The notes: generated by a model from the letters alone, not told the origin. A stretch of 64,000 bases of DNA from Aquiluna borgnonia (GCF_013283855.1 NZ_CP054056.1:682001-746000), one strand, 5' to 3'. Shown: positions 28,813-40,054, counted from the stretch's first letter. Translations and numbers: made by a program.

Positions 28813-29585
28813 TGCTCGAAGGTCTATTTGAGCAGGCCAGACTGGCCAGTGAGCGCCGAGCGACTTCGGTAAGCGCTTCACAACTAGAGCAGAGAATTTC
28901 GGCACTCAAGCCCCCCGTCGACGCATACCTTGCACTTGCACCAGCGAAGCAAATCAAGTTGATTGCAGAAATCAAACGACGCTCACCTTCAAAGGGTTTT
29001 CTGGCTGACATTCCAAGTGCCGCGGATCAGGCTCTTAGATACCAAGACTTCGGAGCTCACGCAATCTCAGTTTTGACCGAAGAATCTGGCTTTGGTGGTC
29101 GCTTAGAAGACTTGGAGCTGGCTTCAAAGGCGGTTGAAATACCACTCCTTCGCAAGGACTTCATCAGCAACGAGTATCAAATTTTGGAGGCAAGGGCCAA
29201 TGGCGCAGATTTTGTGCTCTTGATTCTGGCCTGGCTGTCAGCTTCGAAATTCAAAGAACTATTCGATTTCGCCCACAGCCTAGGTCTAGGGGTGCTTGTT
29301 GAAACCCACACCCTTGAAGAAATAGACATCGCGAATCAAGCGGGGGCGAGGCTAATTGGTATAAACACCCGCAATCTAGAGACGTTTGCCACCGACATTG
29401 GACTGTTTGAAAAAATGGCTGGTCGACTCAACCCCGACGCCATCAAAGTTGCTGAATCGGCGGTGCGCGATGTGCAGGATGTGATCCGCTATCGCTCCGC
29501 TGGGGCGGATGCGGTTTTGGTGGGAGAGGCTTTGGTCAAGGGGGATCCTTCGGTTCTGATCCCTGAATTTGTATCCGTTACGTAG
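28812..29585 (+). CDS. trpC: Indole-3-glycerol phosphate synthase
   Basis: Closes the indole ring, forming indole-3-glycerol phosphate from CdRP. The 257-residue TIM barrel contains LIAEIKRRSPSKG with the catalytic Glu and Lys at about residues 55-67, SVLTEESGFGG, LLRKDFI with the second catalytic Lys, and LIGINTRNLETF. It is monofunctional, not fused to trpF; in many actinobacteria the isomerase step is carried out by HisA/PriA, which is outside this window. GTG start overlapping the upstream stop (TAGTG). Confidence 0.96.
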   Translation: MLEGLFEQARLASERRATSVSASQLEQRISALKPPVDAYLALAPAKQIKLIAEIKRRSPSKGFLADIPSAADQALRYQDFGAHAISVLTEESGFGGRLEDLELASKAVEIPLLRKDFISNEYQILEARANGADFVLLILAWLSASKFKELFDFAHSLGLGVLVETHTLEEIDIANQAGARLIGINTRNLETFATDIGLFEKMAGRLNPDAIKVAESAVRDVQDVIRYRSAGADAVLVGEALVKGDPSVLIPEFVSVT

Positions 29586-29594
29586 GATTTACCA

Positions 29595-30800
29595 ATGCAA
29601 ACAAATCTTCGAGACGTGGCAGGCCCGTACTTTGGTGAATTTGGCGGGCGATTTGTCGCGGAACCGCTGATTGCGGCGCTGGACCAACTCGAAGCAACCT
29701 ACCTTCACGCCAAGTCTGACCCGGCTTTCATTTCGGAACTTGCGGAGCTTCACCGCACCTACACAGGAAGGCCCTCAATCATCACTGAGGCTCCGAAGTT
29801 TGCTGCGCAGTTCGGAGACCTCAGGGTCTTTCTAAAGCGAGAAGACCTAAACCACACCGGTAGCCACAAGATCAACAACGTCATGGGGCAGGCCCTGCTT
29901 GCTAAGCGCATGGGTAAAAAGCGCATCATCGCCGAAACTGGGGCGGGTCAGCACGGTGTCGCTTCCGCAACCGCAGCAGCCTTCTTTGGGCTTGACTGCG
30001 TGGTTTACATGGGCGAGATTGACACTGAGCGTCAGGCGCTGAATGTTGCACGAATGAAGCTCCTCGGTGCCGAGGTAATCCCAGTCACCACGGGGTCGAG
30101 AACCCTCAAGGATGCCATTAACGAGGCCCTTAGAGACTGGGTTGCCAACGTGGAAACCACCCACTATCTGCTCGGCACAGTTGCCGGTCCCCACCCCTTC
30201 CCAACCATGGTTCGTGACTTCCACTCTGTAATTGGCATCGAATCGCGTGCTCAGATGCTCGAAATGACTGGCCGATTGCCCGATGCTGTTGCTGCTTGCG
30301 TCGGCGGCGGATCCAATGCCATCGGCATCTTCCACCCGTTTTTGGACGATGAGAACGTGCAGCTTTGGGGATTTGAGGCAGCTGGGGATGGCGTTGACAC
30401 TCCCAAGCATGCCGCGACCCTGAGCAAGGGTCGTCCGGGAGTGCTCCACGGAGCACGCAGCTACATGCTGCAGGACGAGGATGGGCAGACCATGGAATCC
30501 CACTCCATCTCAGCCGGCCTGGACTATCCAGGTGTTGGACCTGAGCACTCCTGGCTAAAGGACCTTGGGCGTGCAAAGTATTTCGGTATAACCGATGCGC
30601 AGGCCATGAACGCCATGCGACTACTTGCGCAAACTGAGGGCATAATTCCGGCAATCGAGACCGCGCATGCCCTGGCTGGAGTTTCACACCTGTCAGACGT
30701 TTTGCCAGCTGGCGCGCACATTTTGATCAACCTCTCTGGTCGCGGGGATAAAGACATGGAAACCGCTGGTCGCTACTTTGGCCTGCTGGAGGAGAAGTAA
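29595..30800 (+). CDS. trpB: Tryptophan synthase beta chain
   Basis: Condenses indole and serine to tryptophan with PLP. The 401-residue protein has the PLP lysine in [10 protein letters not shown] at about residues 86-95, GAGQHGVA, the phosphate-binding [10 protein letters not shown], and the C-terminal SGRGDKD that contacts PLP. It is the standard TrpB1 type, consistent with an adjacent trpA. The ATG is preceded by TAGGAT, which reads as AGGA ribosome-binding site but also fits a -10 box. The stop shares one base with trpA. Confidence 0.97.
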   Translation: MQTNLRDVAGPYFGEFGGRFVAEPLIAALDQLEATYLHAKSDPAFISELAELHRTYTGRPSIITEAPKFAAQFGDLRVFLKREDLNHTGSHKINNVMGQALLAKRMGKKRIIAETGAGQHGVASATAAAFFGLDCVVYMGEIDTERQALNVARMKLLGAEVIPVTTGSRTLKDAINEALRDWVANVETTHYLLGTVAGPHPFPTMVRDFHSVIGIESRAQMLEMTGRLPDAVAACVGGGSNAIGIFHPFLDDENVQLWGFEAAGDGVDTPKHAATLSKGRPGVLHGARSYMLQDEDGQTMESHSISAGLDYPGVGPEHSWLKDLGRAKYFGITDAQAMNAMRLLAQTEGIIPAIETAHALAGVSHLSDVLPAGAHILINLSGRGDKDMETAGRYFGLLEEK

Positions 30801-31579
30801 TGCAGTCGGTTCAGCAGGTCCTTGAGCAAAACTCAGCCACCGGCCGAGGCTCACTGATTGGATATTTCCCAGCCGGCTACCCAAGCGTTCAGGATTCGGT
30901 TGATGCCCTAGTTGCAATGGCGGAAAACGGGTGTGACGTATTGGAAGTTGGCGTTCCCTACTCTGATCCCGTGATGGACGGCCTTGTCATCCAGCAGGCA
31001 ACGGAAAAGGCGCTGGCTAACGGATTCAAACTCCGTCAACTCTTCGATGTTGTGAAAGGTGTTCGAGCTAAGACAGATGTGCCGATGCTCGTGATGTCCT
31101 ACTGGAACCCAGTGCTCTCCTACGGGGTTGAGAAATTTGCCGAAGACCTAAAAGACTCGGGTGCCCAGGGAATCATCACGCCTGACCTAATCCCGGACGA
31201 AGCGGGAGAGTGGATTGAGGTGAGCGACCAGCTGGGTCTAGACCGAGTGTTCCTGGTCGCGCCCTCCAGTTCAGAGAAGCGCGTAAGCAACAACTCTGCA
31301 GCATCCAGGGGCTTTGTCTACTCGGTATCCACCATGGGTATCACAGGTGAGCGAGCAGAGCTTGACCGCCTGGCCCGGGAGGTCGTGGGCAGAGTCCAGC
31401 AATCCGGCTCCACCCCTACCTGCGTCGGGGTTGGAATTTCCACTGCCGAGCAGGTTCGCGAGGTAAACAGCTATTCAAGTGGTGCCATCGTGGGCACCGC
31501 CTTCGTGCGCGCCTACGAGCAGGGTGGTGTCCATGCCCTTGCAGAAAAGGCACGTGAATTGGCCGGCGGATTAGGATAA
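30800..31579 (+). CDS. trpA: Tryptophan synthase alpha chain
   Basis: Releases indole from indole-3-glycerol phosphate and channels it to TrpB. The 259-residue barrel has the catalytic Glu in LEVGVPYSDPVMDG together with the catalytic Asp in the same stretch at about residues 48-61, YWNPVLSYG, and the phosphate-binding GVGISTAEQ. It overlaps trpB by one base, keeping the two subunits in step. Four bases separate it from lgt, an order also seen in mycobacteria. Confidence 0.97.
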   Translation: MQSVQQVLEQNSATGRGSLIGYFPAGYPSVQDSVDALVAMAENGCDVLEVGVPYSDPVMDGLVIQQATEKALANGFKLRQLFDVVKGVRAKTDVPMLVMSYWNPVLSYGVEKFAEDLKDSGAQGIITPDLIPDEAGEWIEVSDQLGLDRVFLVAPSSSEKRVSNNSAASRGFVYSVSTMGITGERAELDRLAREVVGRVQQSGSTPTCVGVGISTAEQVREVNSYSSGAIVGTAFVRAYEQGGVHALAEKARELAGGLG

Positions 31580-31583
31580 CCAA

Positions 31584-32474
31584 GTGCACTTTCTGACAAG
31601 CATTCCCTCACCCGAAATCAGTTTCATTGACCTGGGTCCGGTGCGTATTCATTTTTATGCGCTGTTTATCCTGACCGGAATCGTCATCTCAAGCTTTCTG
31701 GCCGACTCCAGGTTGCACGCCAGGGGAGCACAGCGGGGAGTGTTCCTTGACATTGCGCTTTGGGCTGTGCCGGCGGGAATTTTAGGTGGTCGCTTCTACC
31801 ACGTGATCACCCACCCTAAGGATTACTTCTATGAGGGCGCCGACCTATTGGCAACCCTAAGAATCTGGGAAGGTGGGATGGCAATTTACGGTGCCGTGCT
31901 TTTTGGAGCCGTGGGTGCATGGTGGGGAGCCAAGCAAGCAGGTATCAGGTTCTGGCCGGTTGCAGACGCCGTGGCACCAGGCCTACTGATTGCCCAGGGA
32001 ATCGGTCGATTGGGAAACTACTTCAATCAGGAGCTTTTTGGAGTTCCGACTACTTTTTGGTGGGGGCTTGAGATCCCAAGCGATAACCCTGCGTACCCTG
32101 CAGGGCTTCCCGAGGGTTTGACCTTCCACCCAACTTTTGCGTACGAAATGATCTGGAACCTCAGTGCTGCACTGATCCTTATTTACCTGGGTAAGCGCTT
32201 CACTCTGCAGTGGGGTAAACAAATTGCCCTCTACCTCGTGTTCTATTCGTTAGGAAGACTTTGGATAGAAAGTATCCGAATTGACCCAAGTGAGATTATC
32301 CTTGGACTACGAGTAAACATCTGGTCAGCGTTGATCGGAATCGCCATTGGAGTGATCCTCTTCTGGGTTCAAAGTCGCCGCCACCCTGGCCTGGAACCCG
32401 ACATTTGGCTCAAAGGCAGAAACCCTGCCGAATCAGAGCCAACTCAACCGGCTGAAGAGAAAGCTCAGGCCTAA
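31584..32474 (+). CDS. lgt: Prolipoprotein diacylglyceryl transferase
   Basis: Transfers diacylglycerol from phosphatidylglycerol to the lipobox cysteine of prelipoproteins, in the cytoplasmic membrane. The 296-residue protein has about seven transmembrane helices, the early HFYALFILTGI segment, GGRFYHVITHP with an essential His region, and the Lgt signature IGRLGNYFNQELFG near residue 139 with the catalytic Arg. A hydrophilic tail of about 30 residues ends the protein. GTG start preceded by TAGGAT (AGGA ribosome-binding site). lgt follows trpA in many actinobacteria. Confidence 0.96.
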   Translation: MHFLTSIPSPEISFIDLGPVRIHFYALFILTGIVISSFLADSRLHARGAQRGVFLDIALWAVPAGILGGRFYHVITHPKDYFYEGADLLATLRIWEGGMAIYGAVLFGAVGAWWGAKQAGIRFWPVADAVAPGLLIAQGIGRLGNYFNQELFGVPTTFWWGLEIPSDNPAYPAGLPEGLTFHPTFAYEMIWNLSAALILIYLGKRFTLQWGKQIALYLVFYSLGRLWIESIRIDPSEIILGLRVNIWSALIGIAIGVILFWVQSRRHPGLEPDIWLKGRNPAESEPTQPAEEKAQA

Positions 32475-32537
32475 ACTCTTTCCACCACCCTAAAGGGCCA
32501 AAGACGTCCCCTATTGATGAAGTTCGACAGGAGACTA

Positions 32538-35500
32538 ATGCCCGCACTCAGTCCTTTCCAGCGCTTTAGCGCAGGTCCCGAAGCTGTTGGTCTATACGAC
32601 CCAACAGCTGAAAAGGATGCCTGTGGTTTGGCGATGGTTGCGACGCTTCGCGGAAGTGCCGGTCACGACATTGTTGAAATGGCTTTGAGCTCCCTTAGGA
32701 ACCTTGAGCACCGCGGAGCCGTTGGTTCTGATGCCGGCACCGGTGATGGTGCGGGAATTCTTTCTCAGATGCCAGACAGATTTCTACGCAGAGTGGTCGA
32801 TTTTGAACTACCGCCAATGGGTCAGTACGGAGCGGGTTTGGTCTTTCTGGAGGAAAACTCCAAGGCAAAAGACAAAGTTGCACTTGAGCAGCTAGCCGCA
32901 GCCGAGAACCTAAAGGTACTCGGCTGGCGCACCCCTCCCACGCGTCCTGAGGTATTGGGCGACTTGGCTCGCGCGGCTATGCCAGTAATCGAGCAGGTTT
33001 TTGTGATGGGAGCTTCGGGGGAGAAGGACCTGGAACTTGAGCGCAAGCTCTTTAGGCTGCGCAAGCGCAGTGAGCGGGAAATTGGCCTCTACCACCCATC
33101 GCTTTCTTACCGGACCATGGTCTACAAGGGCATGGTCACAACCCTGCAGCTGGAGCCGTTCTACCCGGACCTCTCAGAGCCAGACTTTGAGTCACAGCTG
33201 GCCCTGGTTCACTCAAGGTTCTCAACTAACACGTTCCCATCTTGGCCCCTTGCGCACCCATTTAGGTTTATCGCCCACAACGGTGAGATCAACACCGTGA
33301 AGGGGAACGCGAACTGGATGGCTGCCCGAGAATCCCAACTTGAAAGCGAAGTTCTGGGCAACATCGACCAGCTGAAGCCGATTGTCACCCGAGGTGCCTC
33401 CGATTCAGCAACCTTTGATGAGGTGCTGGAGCTGCTGGTGCTTTCTGGCAGATCGCTTCCGCACGCCATGATGATGATGATTCCCGGAGCCTGGGAGAAG
33501 CAGCTCGATCTCGACCCTAAGGTTAGGGACTTCTACGAGTACCACTCGATGATCATGGAGCCATGGGATGGACCTGCGGCAGTTATTTTCACTGACGGTT
33601 CGACCGTTGGGGCAACCCTCGACCGCAATGGGCTTCGCCCAGGTCGCTTCGTGGTTACCGAAGATGGCTTCGTTATTCTCGCCTCTGAAATTGGTGTGGC
33701 AAACATTCCAGCCGACAAGATCGTCCGCAAAGGCCGCCTGCAGCCAGGAAAGATGTTCCTGATTGATACCAAGGCCGGCCAGATTATCGAAGACGAGCAG
33801 ATCAAGAGCGAGATCGCAGCTCAAGAGCCCTGGGGTGAGTGGCTCGAAGAGAACATGATCAATCTCCGTGACCTTCCAGAGCGCGAGCACATTCGCTACT
33901 CGAGCTCATCGGTAAACCGCAGGCAGCGAGTCTTTGGCTACACCGAGGAGGACCTGAAGGAATTTATCGGGCCAATGGCACGCGCGGGGCAGGAGCCGAT
34001 TGGTGCAATGGGAACCGACACCCCAATTGCGGCCATTTCCGAGCGTCCTAGGTTGCTGTTTGATTACTTCACTCAGCAGTTTGCTCAGGTGACTAACCCT
34101 CCGCTTGACGCTATTCGCGAGGAGGTGGTCACTTCGATGACCGCTTCCATCGGTCCGGTTCCAAACCTGCTGGATGCCACCCCCGAGCATGCCAAGCAGC
34201 TGGTGATGGACTTCCCGATTCTGACCAATGACGAACTCGCCAGAATCAAGCACATTGACCGAGCCAACAATATTGGTAAAGCGGTCACAATCTCTTGCCT
34301 TTACCGCGTGGATGACGGCGCGGAATCGCTCGAGGCACGACTCGCTGAAATGGCTGTCGAGGTTGATGAGGCACTTGATGCCGGAGCCACCTTCATCATC
34401 CTCTCGGACCGCGATTCCAACCGCGAACTCGCGCCAATTCCGTCGCTACTTTCTCTCAGCAGCGTTCACCACCACCTGATCAGGCAGGGCACCAGACTCC
34501 GCGCCGGATTGGTCGTGGAGTGTGGCGATGCCAGAGACGTTCACCACGCGGCAACTTTGATTGGCTACGGCGCCTCTGCAATCAACCCCTACCTCGCCCT
34601 GGAAACAGCCGAGGACATGGTTGTCAAAGGCTTGATCACTGGAATCACACCGGAGCGCAGCAGCAAAAACATGGTCAAGGCCATGGGCAAGGGTGTCCTG
34701 AAGGTCATGAGCAAGATGGGTATCTCTACCGTTGCCTCTTACGCCGGTGCTCAGTGCTTTGAAATCATTGGCCTAAGCCAGGACCTAGTGGATAAGTACT
34801 TCACCGGCACTACCACAAAGCTGGGTGGAGTTGGGCTCGAAATCCTGCACCACGAGATTGAAAAGCGTCACCGTGCCGCCTATCCGGTAGAAGGGGCGAC
34901 CAAGATTCACCTTCCCCTTGAGGTTGGTGGTGAAATGAAGTGGCGCCGAGAGGGGCCGCCGCACCTTTTCAACCCGGAGACAATTTTCAAGCTGCAGCAC
35001 TCCACGAAGCAGAAGCGCTATGACATTTTCAAGGAGTACACCAAGGCGGTTGACGACCAGTCTGAGCGCCTAATGACCATTCGCGGTCTTTTTGAATTCA
35101 AAAAGACCCGTCCTTCCATCTCTATCGACGAGGTCGAGCCAATCTCCGAGATCGTAAAACGCTTTTCCACCGGCGCCATGTCGATGGGTGCCATCAGCCC
35201 GGAGGCACACGAGGTTTTGGCAATCGCCATGAACCGCATCGGTGCCAAGAGCAACACCGGAGAGGGTGGCGAATCCGTCGAAAGACTTCTAGACCGTAAC
35301 CGCCGCAGCGCTGTGAAGCAGGTTGCATCCGGCAGGTTCGGTGTCACCTCGATGTACCTGACACATGCGGATGACATTCAGATCAAGATGGCCCAGGGAG
35401 CCAAGCCGGGCGAAGGTGGCCAACTTCCTCCGCACAAGGTCTACCCGTGGATCGCTGACCTGAGACATTCAACCCCTGGTGTCGGATTAATCTCTCCACC

Positions 35501-37088
35501 CCCGCACCACGACATCTACTCGATTGAGGACCTCAAGCAGCTGATCTTCGACCTGAAGCGAGCCAATCGCTCCGCCAGGGTGCACGTGAAACTGGTTTCG
35601 CAGTTTGGCGTAGGCACGGTTGCAGCCGGTGTGGCGAAAGCCAAGGCGGATGTTGTGCTGATCTCCGGGCACGACGGCGGCACCGGTGCAAGTCCGCTGA
35701 ACTCCCTCAAGCACGCCGGAACCCCGTGGGAGCTTGGCCTTGCGGAGGCGCAGCAGACGCTGCTGTTGAATGGCTTGCGCGATCGAATCGTGGTCCAGGT
35801 CGATGGTTCCATGAAGACCGGTCGCGACGTTGTGATTGCGGCACTGCTGGGTGCTGAGGAATATGGTTTTGCCACCGCTCCGCTAGTGGTTGAGGGCTGC
35901 ATCCTGATGCGCGTGTGCCACCTTGACACCTGCCCGGTTGGTGTTGCCACTCAGAACCCTGAGTTGCGAGCAAGATTTCAGGGTCAGGCGGACCACGTGG
36001 TTAATTTCTTTGAGTTCTTGGCTCAAGAGGTGCGTGAGCACCTCGCCGAGCTGGGCTTCCGAAGTCTTGAAGAGGCCATTGGACATGTCGAATTGCTCGA
36101 TGTGAATCGAGCCGTGAAGCACTTCAAGGCTGATGGCTTGGACCTGACTCCAATTTTTGCTGCTAAGGACATGGACCTTACACAGAACCTAAAGAACACC
36201 ACGGTTCAAGATCATGAGCTTGAAGAGCACTTTGACTTTCCGCTGCTACAGGTTGCTGAGCCTGCCCTGAAGCACGCCCAGTCAGTTGTGATTGATCGAG
36301 TGATAAACAACACCAACCAGGCGATTGGCACCATGCTTGGAAACGAGCTGACCAAGCGCTGGGGCGAGCAGGGGCTCAACCCGGGAACTTTGACCCTGAA
36401 CCTCGTTGGTTCTGCTGGACAGTCGCTAGGCGGCTTTGTCCCCAGGGGAATCACTATCAATGTTCAGGGCGACTGCAACGACTATGTCGGTAAGGGATTG
36501 TCCGGAGGAACCATCACCGTTCGCCCCGAAACCAGCGCTGGTTTCGTTGCCGCGGAGAATGTAATTGCCGGAAACGTGATTGGCTACGGGGCGACCTCAG
36601 GTCAAATCTTCCTAAATGGCGTTGTCGGTGAGCGCTTCCTGGTCCGAAACTCAGGTGCCGAGGCGGTAGTTGAGGGAGTGGGCGACCACGCCTTGGAGTA
36701 CATGACCGGTGGTAGGGCCGTAATCCTCGGCCGCACCGGCATCAACCTCGGTGCGGGCATGTCCGGTGGCATCGCTTACGTCTACAAGCTCTCAGAGGCC
36801 AGGGTCAACCGCGAAGCATTGCAGAGTGGGGAGCTCACTTTAGCGGCCCTGGATTCAACCGACGCTGCCGAACTGAGGGGCCTGATTGAGGCCCATGTGT
36901 TGGCAACCGACAGCACGAGGGCCAAGGCTCTTCTGCAAAACTTCGATGCCGAGCTGGTGAACTTCGTAAAGGTGATGCCGCGCGACTACGCAAAGGTGTT
37001 GGAAATCCAGAGAAACGCGACCGAGCTGGGCATTGAGCTGGACGGCGAAGAGGTCTGGACTCAGATTTTGGAGGTGACAGGTGGCTGA
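32538..37088 (+). CDS. gltB: Glutamate synthase (NADPH) large subunit
   Basis: Makes glutamate from glutamine and 2-oxoglutarate. The 1516-residue protein has an N-terminal class II glutaminase domain whose nucleophile Cys29 ([10 protein letters not shown]) is exposed after propeptide removal, a central domain, the FMN-binding synthase domain with GEGGES and [11 protein letters not shown], a 3Fe-4S cluster motif [13 protein letters not shown] preceded by a further Cys, and a C-terminal beta-helix GXGXG domain. The ATG at 32538 is chosen because AGGAG lies four bases upstream; TTG 32514 and ATG 32517 in frame lack one. The 63-base gap after lgt holds a TAAACT box (32472-32477). It overlaps gltD by eight bases. 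Confidence 0.96.
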   Translation: MPALSPFQRFSAGPEAVGLYDPTAEKDACGLAMVATLRGSAGHDIVEMALSSLRNLEHRGAVGSDAGTGDGAGILSQMPDRFLRRVVDFELPPMGQYGAGLVFLEENSKAKDKVALEQLAAAENLKVLGWRTPPTRPEVLGDLARAAMPVIEQVFVMGASGEKDLELERKLFRLRKRSEREIGLYHPSLSYRTMVYKGMVTTLQLEPFYPDLSEPDFESQLALVHSRFSTNTFPSWPLAHPFRFIAHNGEINTVKGNANWMAARESQLESEVLGNIDQLKPIVTRGASDSATFDEVLELLVLSGRSLPHAMMMMIPGAWEKQLDLDPKVRDFYEYHSMIMEPWDGPAAVIFTDGSTVGATLDRNGLRPGRFVVTEDGFVILASEIGVANIPADKIVRKGRLQPGKMFLIDTKAGQIIEDEQIKSEIAAQEPWGEWLEENMINLRDLPEREHIRYSSSSVNRRQRVFGYTEEDLKEFIGPMARAGQEPIGAMGTDTPIAAISERPRLLFDYFTQQFAQVTNPPLDAIREEVVTSMTASIGPVPNLLDATPEHAKQLVMDFPILTNDELARIKHIDRANNIGKAVTISCLYRVDDGAESLEARLAEMAVEVDEALDAGATFIILSDRDSNRELAPIPSLLSLSSVHHHLIRQGTRLRAGLVVECGDARDVHHAATLIGYGASAINPYLALETAEDMVVKGLITGITPERSSKNMVKAMGKGVLKVMSKMGISTVASYAGAQCFEIIGLSQDLVDKYFTGTTTKLGGVGLEILHHEIEKRHRAAYPVEGATKIHLPLEVGGEMKWRREGPPHLFNPETIFKLQHSTKQKRYDIFKEYTKAVDDQSERLMTIRGLFEFKKTRPSISIDEVEPISEIVKRFSTGAMSMGAISPEAHEVLAIAMNRIGAKSNTGEGGESVERLLDRNRRSAVKQVASGRFGVTSMYLTHADDIQIKMAQGAKPGEGGQLPPHKVYPWIADLRHSTPGVGLISPPPHHDIYSIEDLKQLIFDLKRANRSARVHVKLVSQFGVGTVAAGVAKAKADVVLISGHDGGTGASPLNSLKHAGTPWELGLAEAQQTLLLNGLRDRIVVQVDGSMKTGRDVVIAALLGAEEYGFATAPLVVEGCILMRVCHLDTCPVGVATQNPELRARFQGQADHVVNFFEFLAQEVREHLAELGFRSLEEAIGHVELLDVNRAVKHFKADGLDLTPIFAAKDMDLTQNLKNTTVQDHELEEHFDFPLLQVAEPALKHAQSVVIDRVINNTNQAIGTMLGNELTKRWGEQGLNPGTLTLNLVGSAGQSLGGFVPRGITINVQGDCNDYVGKGLSGGTITVRPETSAGFVAAENVIAGNVIGYGATSGQIFLNGVVGERFLVRNSGAEAVVEGVGDHALEYMTGGRAVILGRTGINLGAGMSGGIAYVYKLSEARVNREALQSGELTLAALDSTDAAELRGLIEAHVLATDSTRAKALLQNFDAELVNFVKVMPRDYAKVLEIQRNATELGIELDGEEVWTQILEVTGG

Positions 37089-38538
37089 TCCACGTGGATT
37101 TCTGAAGGTTACCGAGCGAGAGACCGCTCCCAGAAGACCGGTACCGGTTCGCATCAAAGACTGGAAAGAGGTCTACGCCGAGCGCAACTCTGAGGTCGTT
37201 CAGCGTCAGGCTGGACGCTGCATGGACTGCGGTATTCCGTTCTGCCACCAGGGCTGCCCGCTTGGAAACCTAATTCCCGAGTGGAACGACCTAACCCATC
37301 GGGGTAGAGGCCGTGAGGCTATCGATCGCCTACACGCCACCAACAACTTCCCGGAATTCACCGGAAGACTTTGCCCAGCCCCCTGCGAGAGTGCTTGCGT
37401 GCTCGGTATCAACCAGCCGGCAGTCACCATCAAGGAAATTGAAGTTTCGATTATTGACGATGCTTTTGATGCAGGTTACGTAACCCCTTCGGTTCCAGAG
37501 CGCTTGACCGGAAAAACCGTGGCCGTCGTCGGTTCTGGCCCAGCCGGACTGGCAGCGGCGCAGCAGCTTACGCGCGCTGGCCACACGGTGGCTGTCTTCG
37601 AGCGCGATGACCGAATCGGCGGTCTACTTCGCTACGGCATTCCAGATTTCAAAATGGAAAAGCACCACATTGACCGACGCATAGCGCAGATGGAGGCTGA
37701 GGGCACTCGTTTCCGCCCGGGAACCAACATCGGTGTCGACATCAGCTGGGAAGAACTCAGGATTCGCTACGATGCAGTGCTGATTGCTACCGGTGCGATG
37801 GTTCCAAGAGACCTAAAGGTAGTCGGCAGAGAGCTAAACGGCGTTCACTTCGCAATGGAATTTCTTACGCAGGCAAACCAGGTGGTTGCCGGAGATTCCG
37901 TAAGCGGTCAAATTTCAGCCGAGGGAAAGCACGTGATCATCCTCGGCGGCGGCGACACGGGTGCAGACTGCCTAGGCACTGCGACCAGGCAGGGCGCGCT
38001 GAGCGTCACGACCCTCGCCATTGGAAAGCAGCCGCCTGAGGAGCGCACCAGCGATCAGCCCTGGCCCATGATGCCAAGCCTGTTTGAGGTAGCAAGTGCC
38101 CACGAGGAGTTCGGTGAGCGCAAGTACCTTCATTCCACCGTGGAATTCGTTGGCGAGAACGGTCAGCTCACCGGTTTGAAAGTTGCGGACACGGAGTTTG
38201 TGGACGGGAAGCGACTACCCAAGCCCGGCACCGAGAGGGTCTTGCCGGCCGACCTCGTTTTCCTCGCCCTTGGCTTCACCGGGGTCGAGTCCCAAGAATT
38301 AACTTCCCAGTTACACGTCCCGATTGATTCTCGGGGTAATGTTTCGAGGGATGGTCGGTATGCCGTGGCGGATGGAGTATTTGCTGCTGGAGATGCCGGC
38401 CGAGGCCAGTCGCTGATTGTATGGGCGATTGCCGAGGGTCGCGCCGCTGCTGCCGCGATTGACGAGTATCTCGAAGGCGAGACTGAGCTTCCATTCCCTG
38501 TGAAGCCAACTGATAGGCCAATTTCGGTCTACAGCTAA
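37081..38538 (+). CDS. gltD: Glutamate synthase (NADPH) small subunit
   Basis: Feeds electrons from NADPH through FAD and 4Fe-4S clusters to GltB. The 485-residue protein has the N-terminal cluster cysteines [17 protein letters not shown] at about residues 48-64 and CPAPCESAC near residue 100, an FAD-binding [15 protein letters not shown], an NADPH-binding [11 protein letters not shown], and [16 protein letters not shown] near the C-terminus. GTG start overlaps gltB by eight bases. Together the pair forms the standard bacterial GOGAT, the main ammonia-assimilation route with glutamine synthetase. Confidence 0.96.
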   Translation: MADPRGFLKVTERETAPRRPVPVRIKDWKEVYAERNSEVVQRQAGRCMDCGIPFCHQGCPLGNLIPEWNDLTHRGRGREAIDRLHATNNFPEFTGRLCPAPCESACVLGINQPAVTIKEIEVSIIDDAFDAGYVTPSVPERLTGKTVAVVGSGPAGLAAAQQLTRAGHTVAVFERDDRIGGLLRYGIPDFKMEKHHIDRRIAQMEAEGTRFRPGTNIGVDISWEELRIRYDAVLIATGAMVPRDLKVVGRELNGVHFAMEFLTQANQVVAGDSVSGQISAEGKHVIILGGGDTGADCLGTATRQGALSVTTLAIGKQPPEERTSDQPWPMMPSLFEVASAHEEFGERKYLHSTVEFVGENGQLTGLKVADTEFVDGKRLPKPGTERVLPADLVFLALGFTGVESQELTSQLHVPIDSRGNVSRDGRYAVADGVFAAGDAGRGQSLIVWAIAEGRAAAAAIDEYLEGETELPFPVKPTDRPISVYS

Positions 38539-38564
38539 CCAATTGAAAAGGTAAGTAGTTATAA

Positions 38565-40007
38565 ATGAGACGCGCCAAAATTGTGGCAACTTTCGGCCCT
38601 GCCGTGGCTGATTACGACAAAGCTCGAGCAATTATCGAAGCAGGTGTGGATGTGGCTCGCATGAACCTCAGCCACGGCTCACACGAGGTTCACGAAGGGG
38701 TCTACGCAACCATTCGAAAGGCTGCCAGCGACGTTGGTAAGCCGGTGGGAATCCTGGTAGACCTGCAGGGGCCAAAGATTCGCCTGGGAAGATTTGCAGA
38801 GGACAAGGTTATCCTTGCCAACGGCGCTACTTTCAAGATCACCACGGATGACATTCAGGGTGACGTGAACATTTGCTCCACTACATACAAAGGTTTGCCT
38901 GGCGATGTGAAGCCGGGAGACCAGCTGCTTATCGATGATGGCCGAATTGGCTTACGAGCAACCGCAGTGGATGCGACGACTGTGACCTGCGTGGTTGAGG
39001 TTGGCGGTCCGGTTTCAAACAACAAAGGCATCAACCTTCCCGGTGTTGCGGTGAACGTGCCAGCACTGTCAGAGAAGGACGAGGATGACCTGCGCTGGGC
39101 TCTGAAGCTCGGTGCCGACATGATCGCTCTCAGCTTTGTCAGAAACGCCAAGGACATCGTTCGAGTTCACGAAATCATGGCCGAGGAGGGACGTTTTGTT
39201 CCGACCATCGCCAAGATTGAAAAGCCCCAGGCAGTCGACGCCCTGGAAGAAATCGTTGACGCCTTTGACGGTGTGATGGTCGCTCGAGGCGACCTGGGTG
39301 TTGAACTGCCGCTTGAGCAGGTGCCACTGGTACAGAAGCGAGCGGTAGAGCTATCGCGTCGCTGGGCGAAGCCGGTCATTGTCGCCACCCAGATGCTGGA
39401 AACCATGATTTCAGCCTCAAGACCTACCCGTGCAGAGGCCTCTGACGTTGCCAACGCTGTGCTGGACGGTGCCGATGCACTGATGCTCTCCGGCGAGACG
39501 TCGGTGGGAGAGTACCCAATCGAAACCGTCCAAACCATGGCGCGCATTATTGAGTCCACTGAGGAAAATGGACTAGAGCGTATTCCATCGCTTGGCACCA
39601 AGCCCCACACCCACTCCGGTGCGGTCGTGCGCGCAGCGCTGGAAATCGCAGAGCTGCTGGGCTCCAAGTACGTCTGTGTTTTTACCGAGTCTGGTGACAC
39701 CCTCCGACGAGTCTCAAGACTGCGCTCTCGAGTACCGGTCTTGGCCTTCACGCCAAATGAGGAAGTCCGTCGCAAGCTTGCGCTGGTTTGGGGTGCAACC
39801 ACCTTTATCGCCGAGCACGTAAAGCACACCGATGACATGATCAAGCAGGTTGACGAACTTGTGCTAGCCAGCGGCAAATGCCGGGTTGGCGATGAGGTTG
39901 TGATTGTTGCTGGTTCCCCTCCGGGAATCCCAGGATCAACCAACAGCCTAAGAGTTCACCGAGTGGGAGACGCGGTTCACCGCGCAGCTCCCGGCTACGG
40001 AAACTAG
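38565..40007 (+). CDS. pyk: Pyruvate kinase
   Basis: Transfers phosphate from phosphoenolpyruvate to ADP, last step of glycolysis. The 480-residue protein begins MRRAKIVATFGPA (the more common form is ATLGPA), has the substrate Arg in ARMNLSHG, IEKPQAVDALEEI with the catalytic Lys, ARGDLGVELP, the MLETMISASRPTRAEASDVANAV signature, and a C-terminal allosteric domain. AAAAGG lies somewhat far (13 bases) before the ATG. It is the last gene of the 39-gene plus-strand run and is followed by a strong terminator. Confidence 0.97.
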   Translation: MRRAKIVATFGPAVADYDKARAIIEAGVDVARMNLSHGSHEVHEGVYATIRKAASDVGKPVGILVDLQGPKIRLGRFAEDKVILANGATFKITTDDIQGDVNICSTTYKGLPGDVKPGDQLLIDDGRIGLRATAVDATTVTCVVEVGGPVSNNKGINLPGVAVNVPALSEKDEDDLRWALKLGADMIALSFVRNAKDIVRVHEIMAEEGRFVPTIAKIEKPQAVDALEEIVDAFDGVMVARGDLGVELPLEQVPLVQKRAVELSRRWAKPVIVATQMLETMISASRPTRAEASDVANAVLDGADALMLSGETSVGEYPIETVQTMARIIESTEENGLERIPSLGTKPHTHSGAVVRAALEIAELLGSKYVCVFTESGDTLRRVSRLRSRVPVLAFTPNEEVRRKLALVWGATTFIAEHVKHTDDMIKQVDELVLASGKCRVGDEVVIVAGSPPGIPGSTNSLRVHRVGDAVHRAAPGYGN

Positions 40008-40021
40008 TCTTCAAAAAGCAC

Positions 40022-40048
40022 AAAAGCGGTGGGTGACCACCGCTTTTT
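40022..40048. terminator. Bidirectional intrinsic terminator between pyk and tRNA-Leu
   Basis: An 11-base-pair stem (AAAAGCGGTGG, 40022-40032, with CCACCGCTTTT, 40037-40047) encloses the tetraloop GTGA. The T-run after the right arm ends pyk transcripts; the A-run before the left arm becomes a U-run on the minus strand and would end the tRNA-Leu transcript seven bases after its 3' end. Confidence 0.9.
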
Positions 40049-40054
40049 GCTTTG

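Noticed and set aside
29847-30503. 218-codon open frame antisense to trpB
   Set aside because: Composition mirrors trpB codon structure, no ribosome-binding site and no recognisable domain; a shadow frame.
32489-32500. CCCTAAAGGG-like symmetry before gltB
   Set aside because: Arms of four bases with a two-base loop cannot form a hairpin and the repeat is not a true palindrome.
39167-39943. 258-codon Ser/Thr-rich open frame antisense to pyk
   Set aside because: Typical reverse-complement shadow of a GC-rich gene; no start signal or family likeness.
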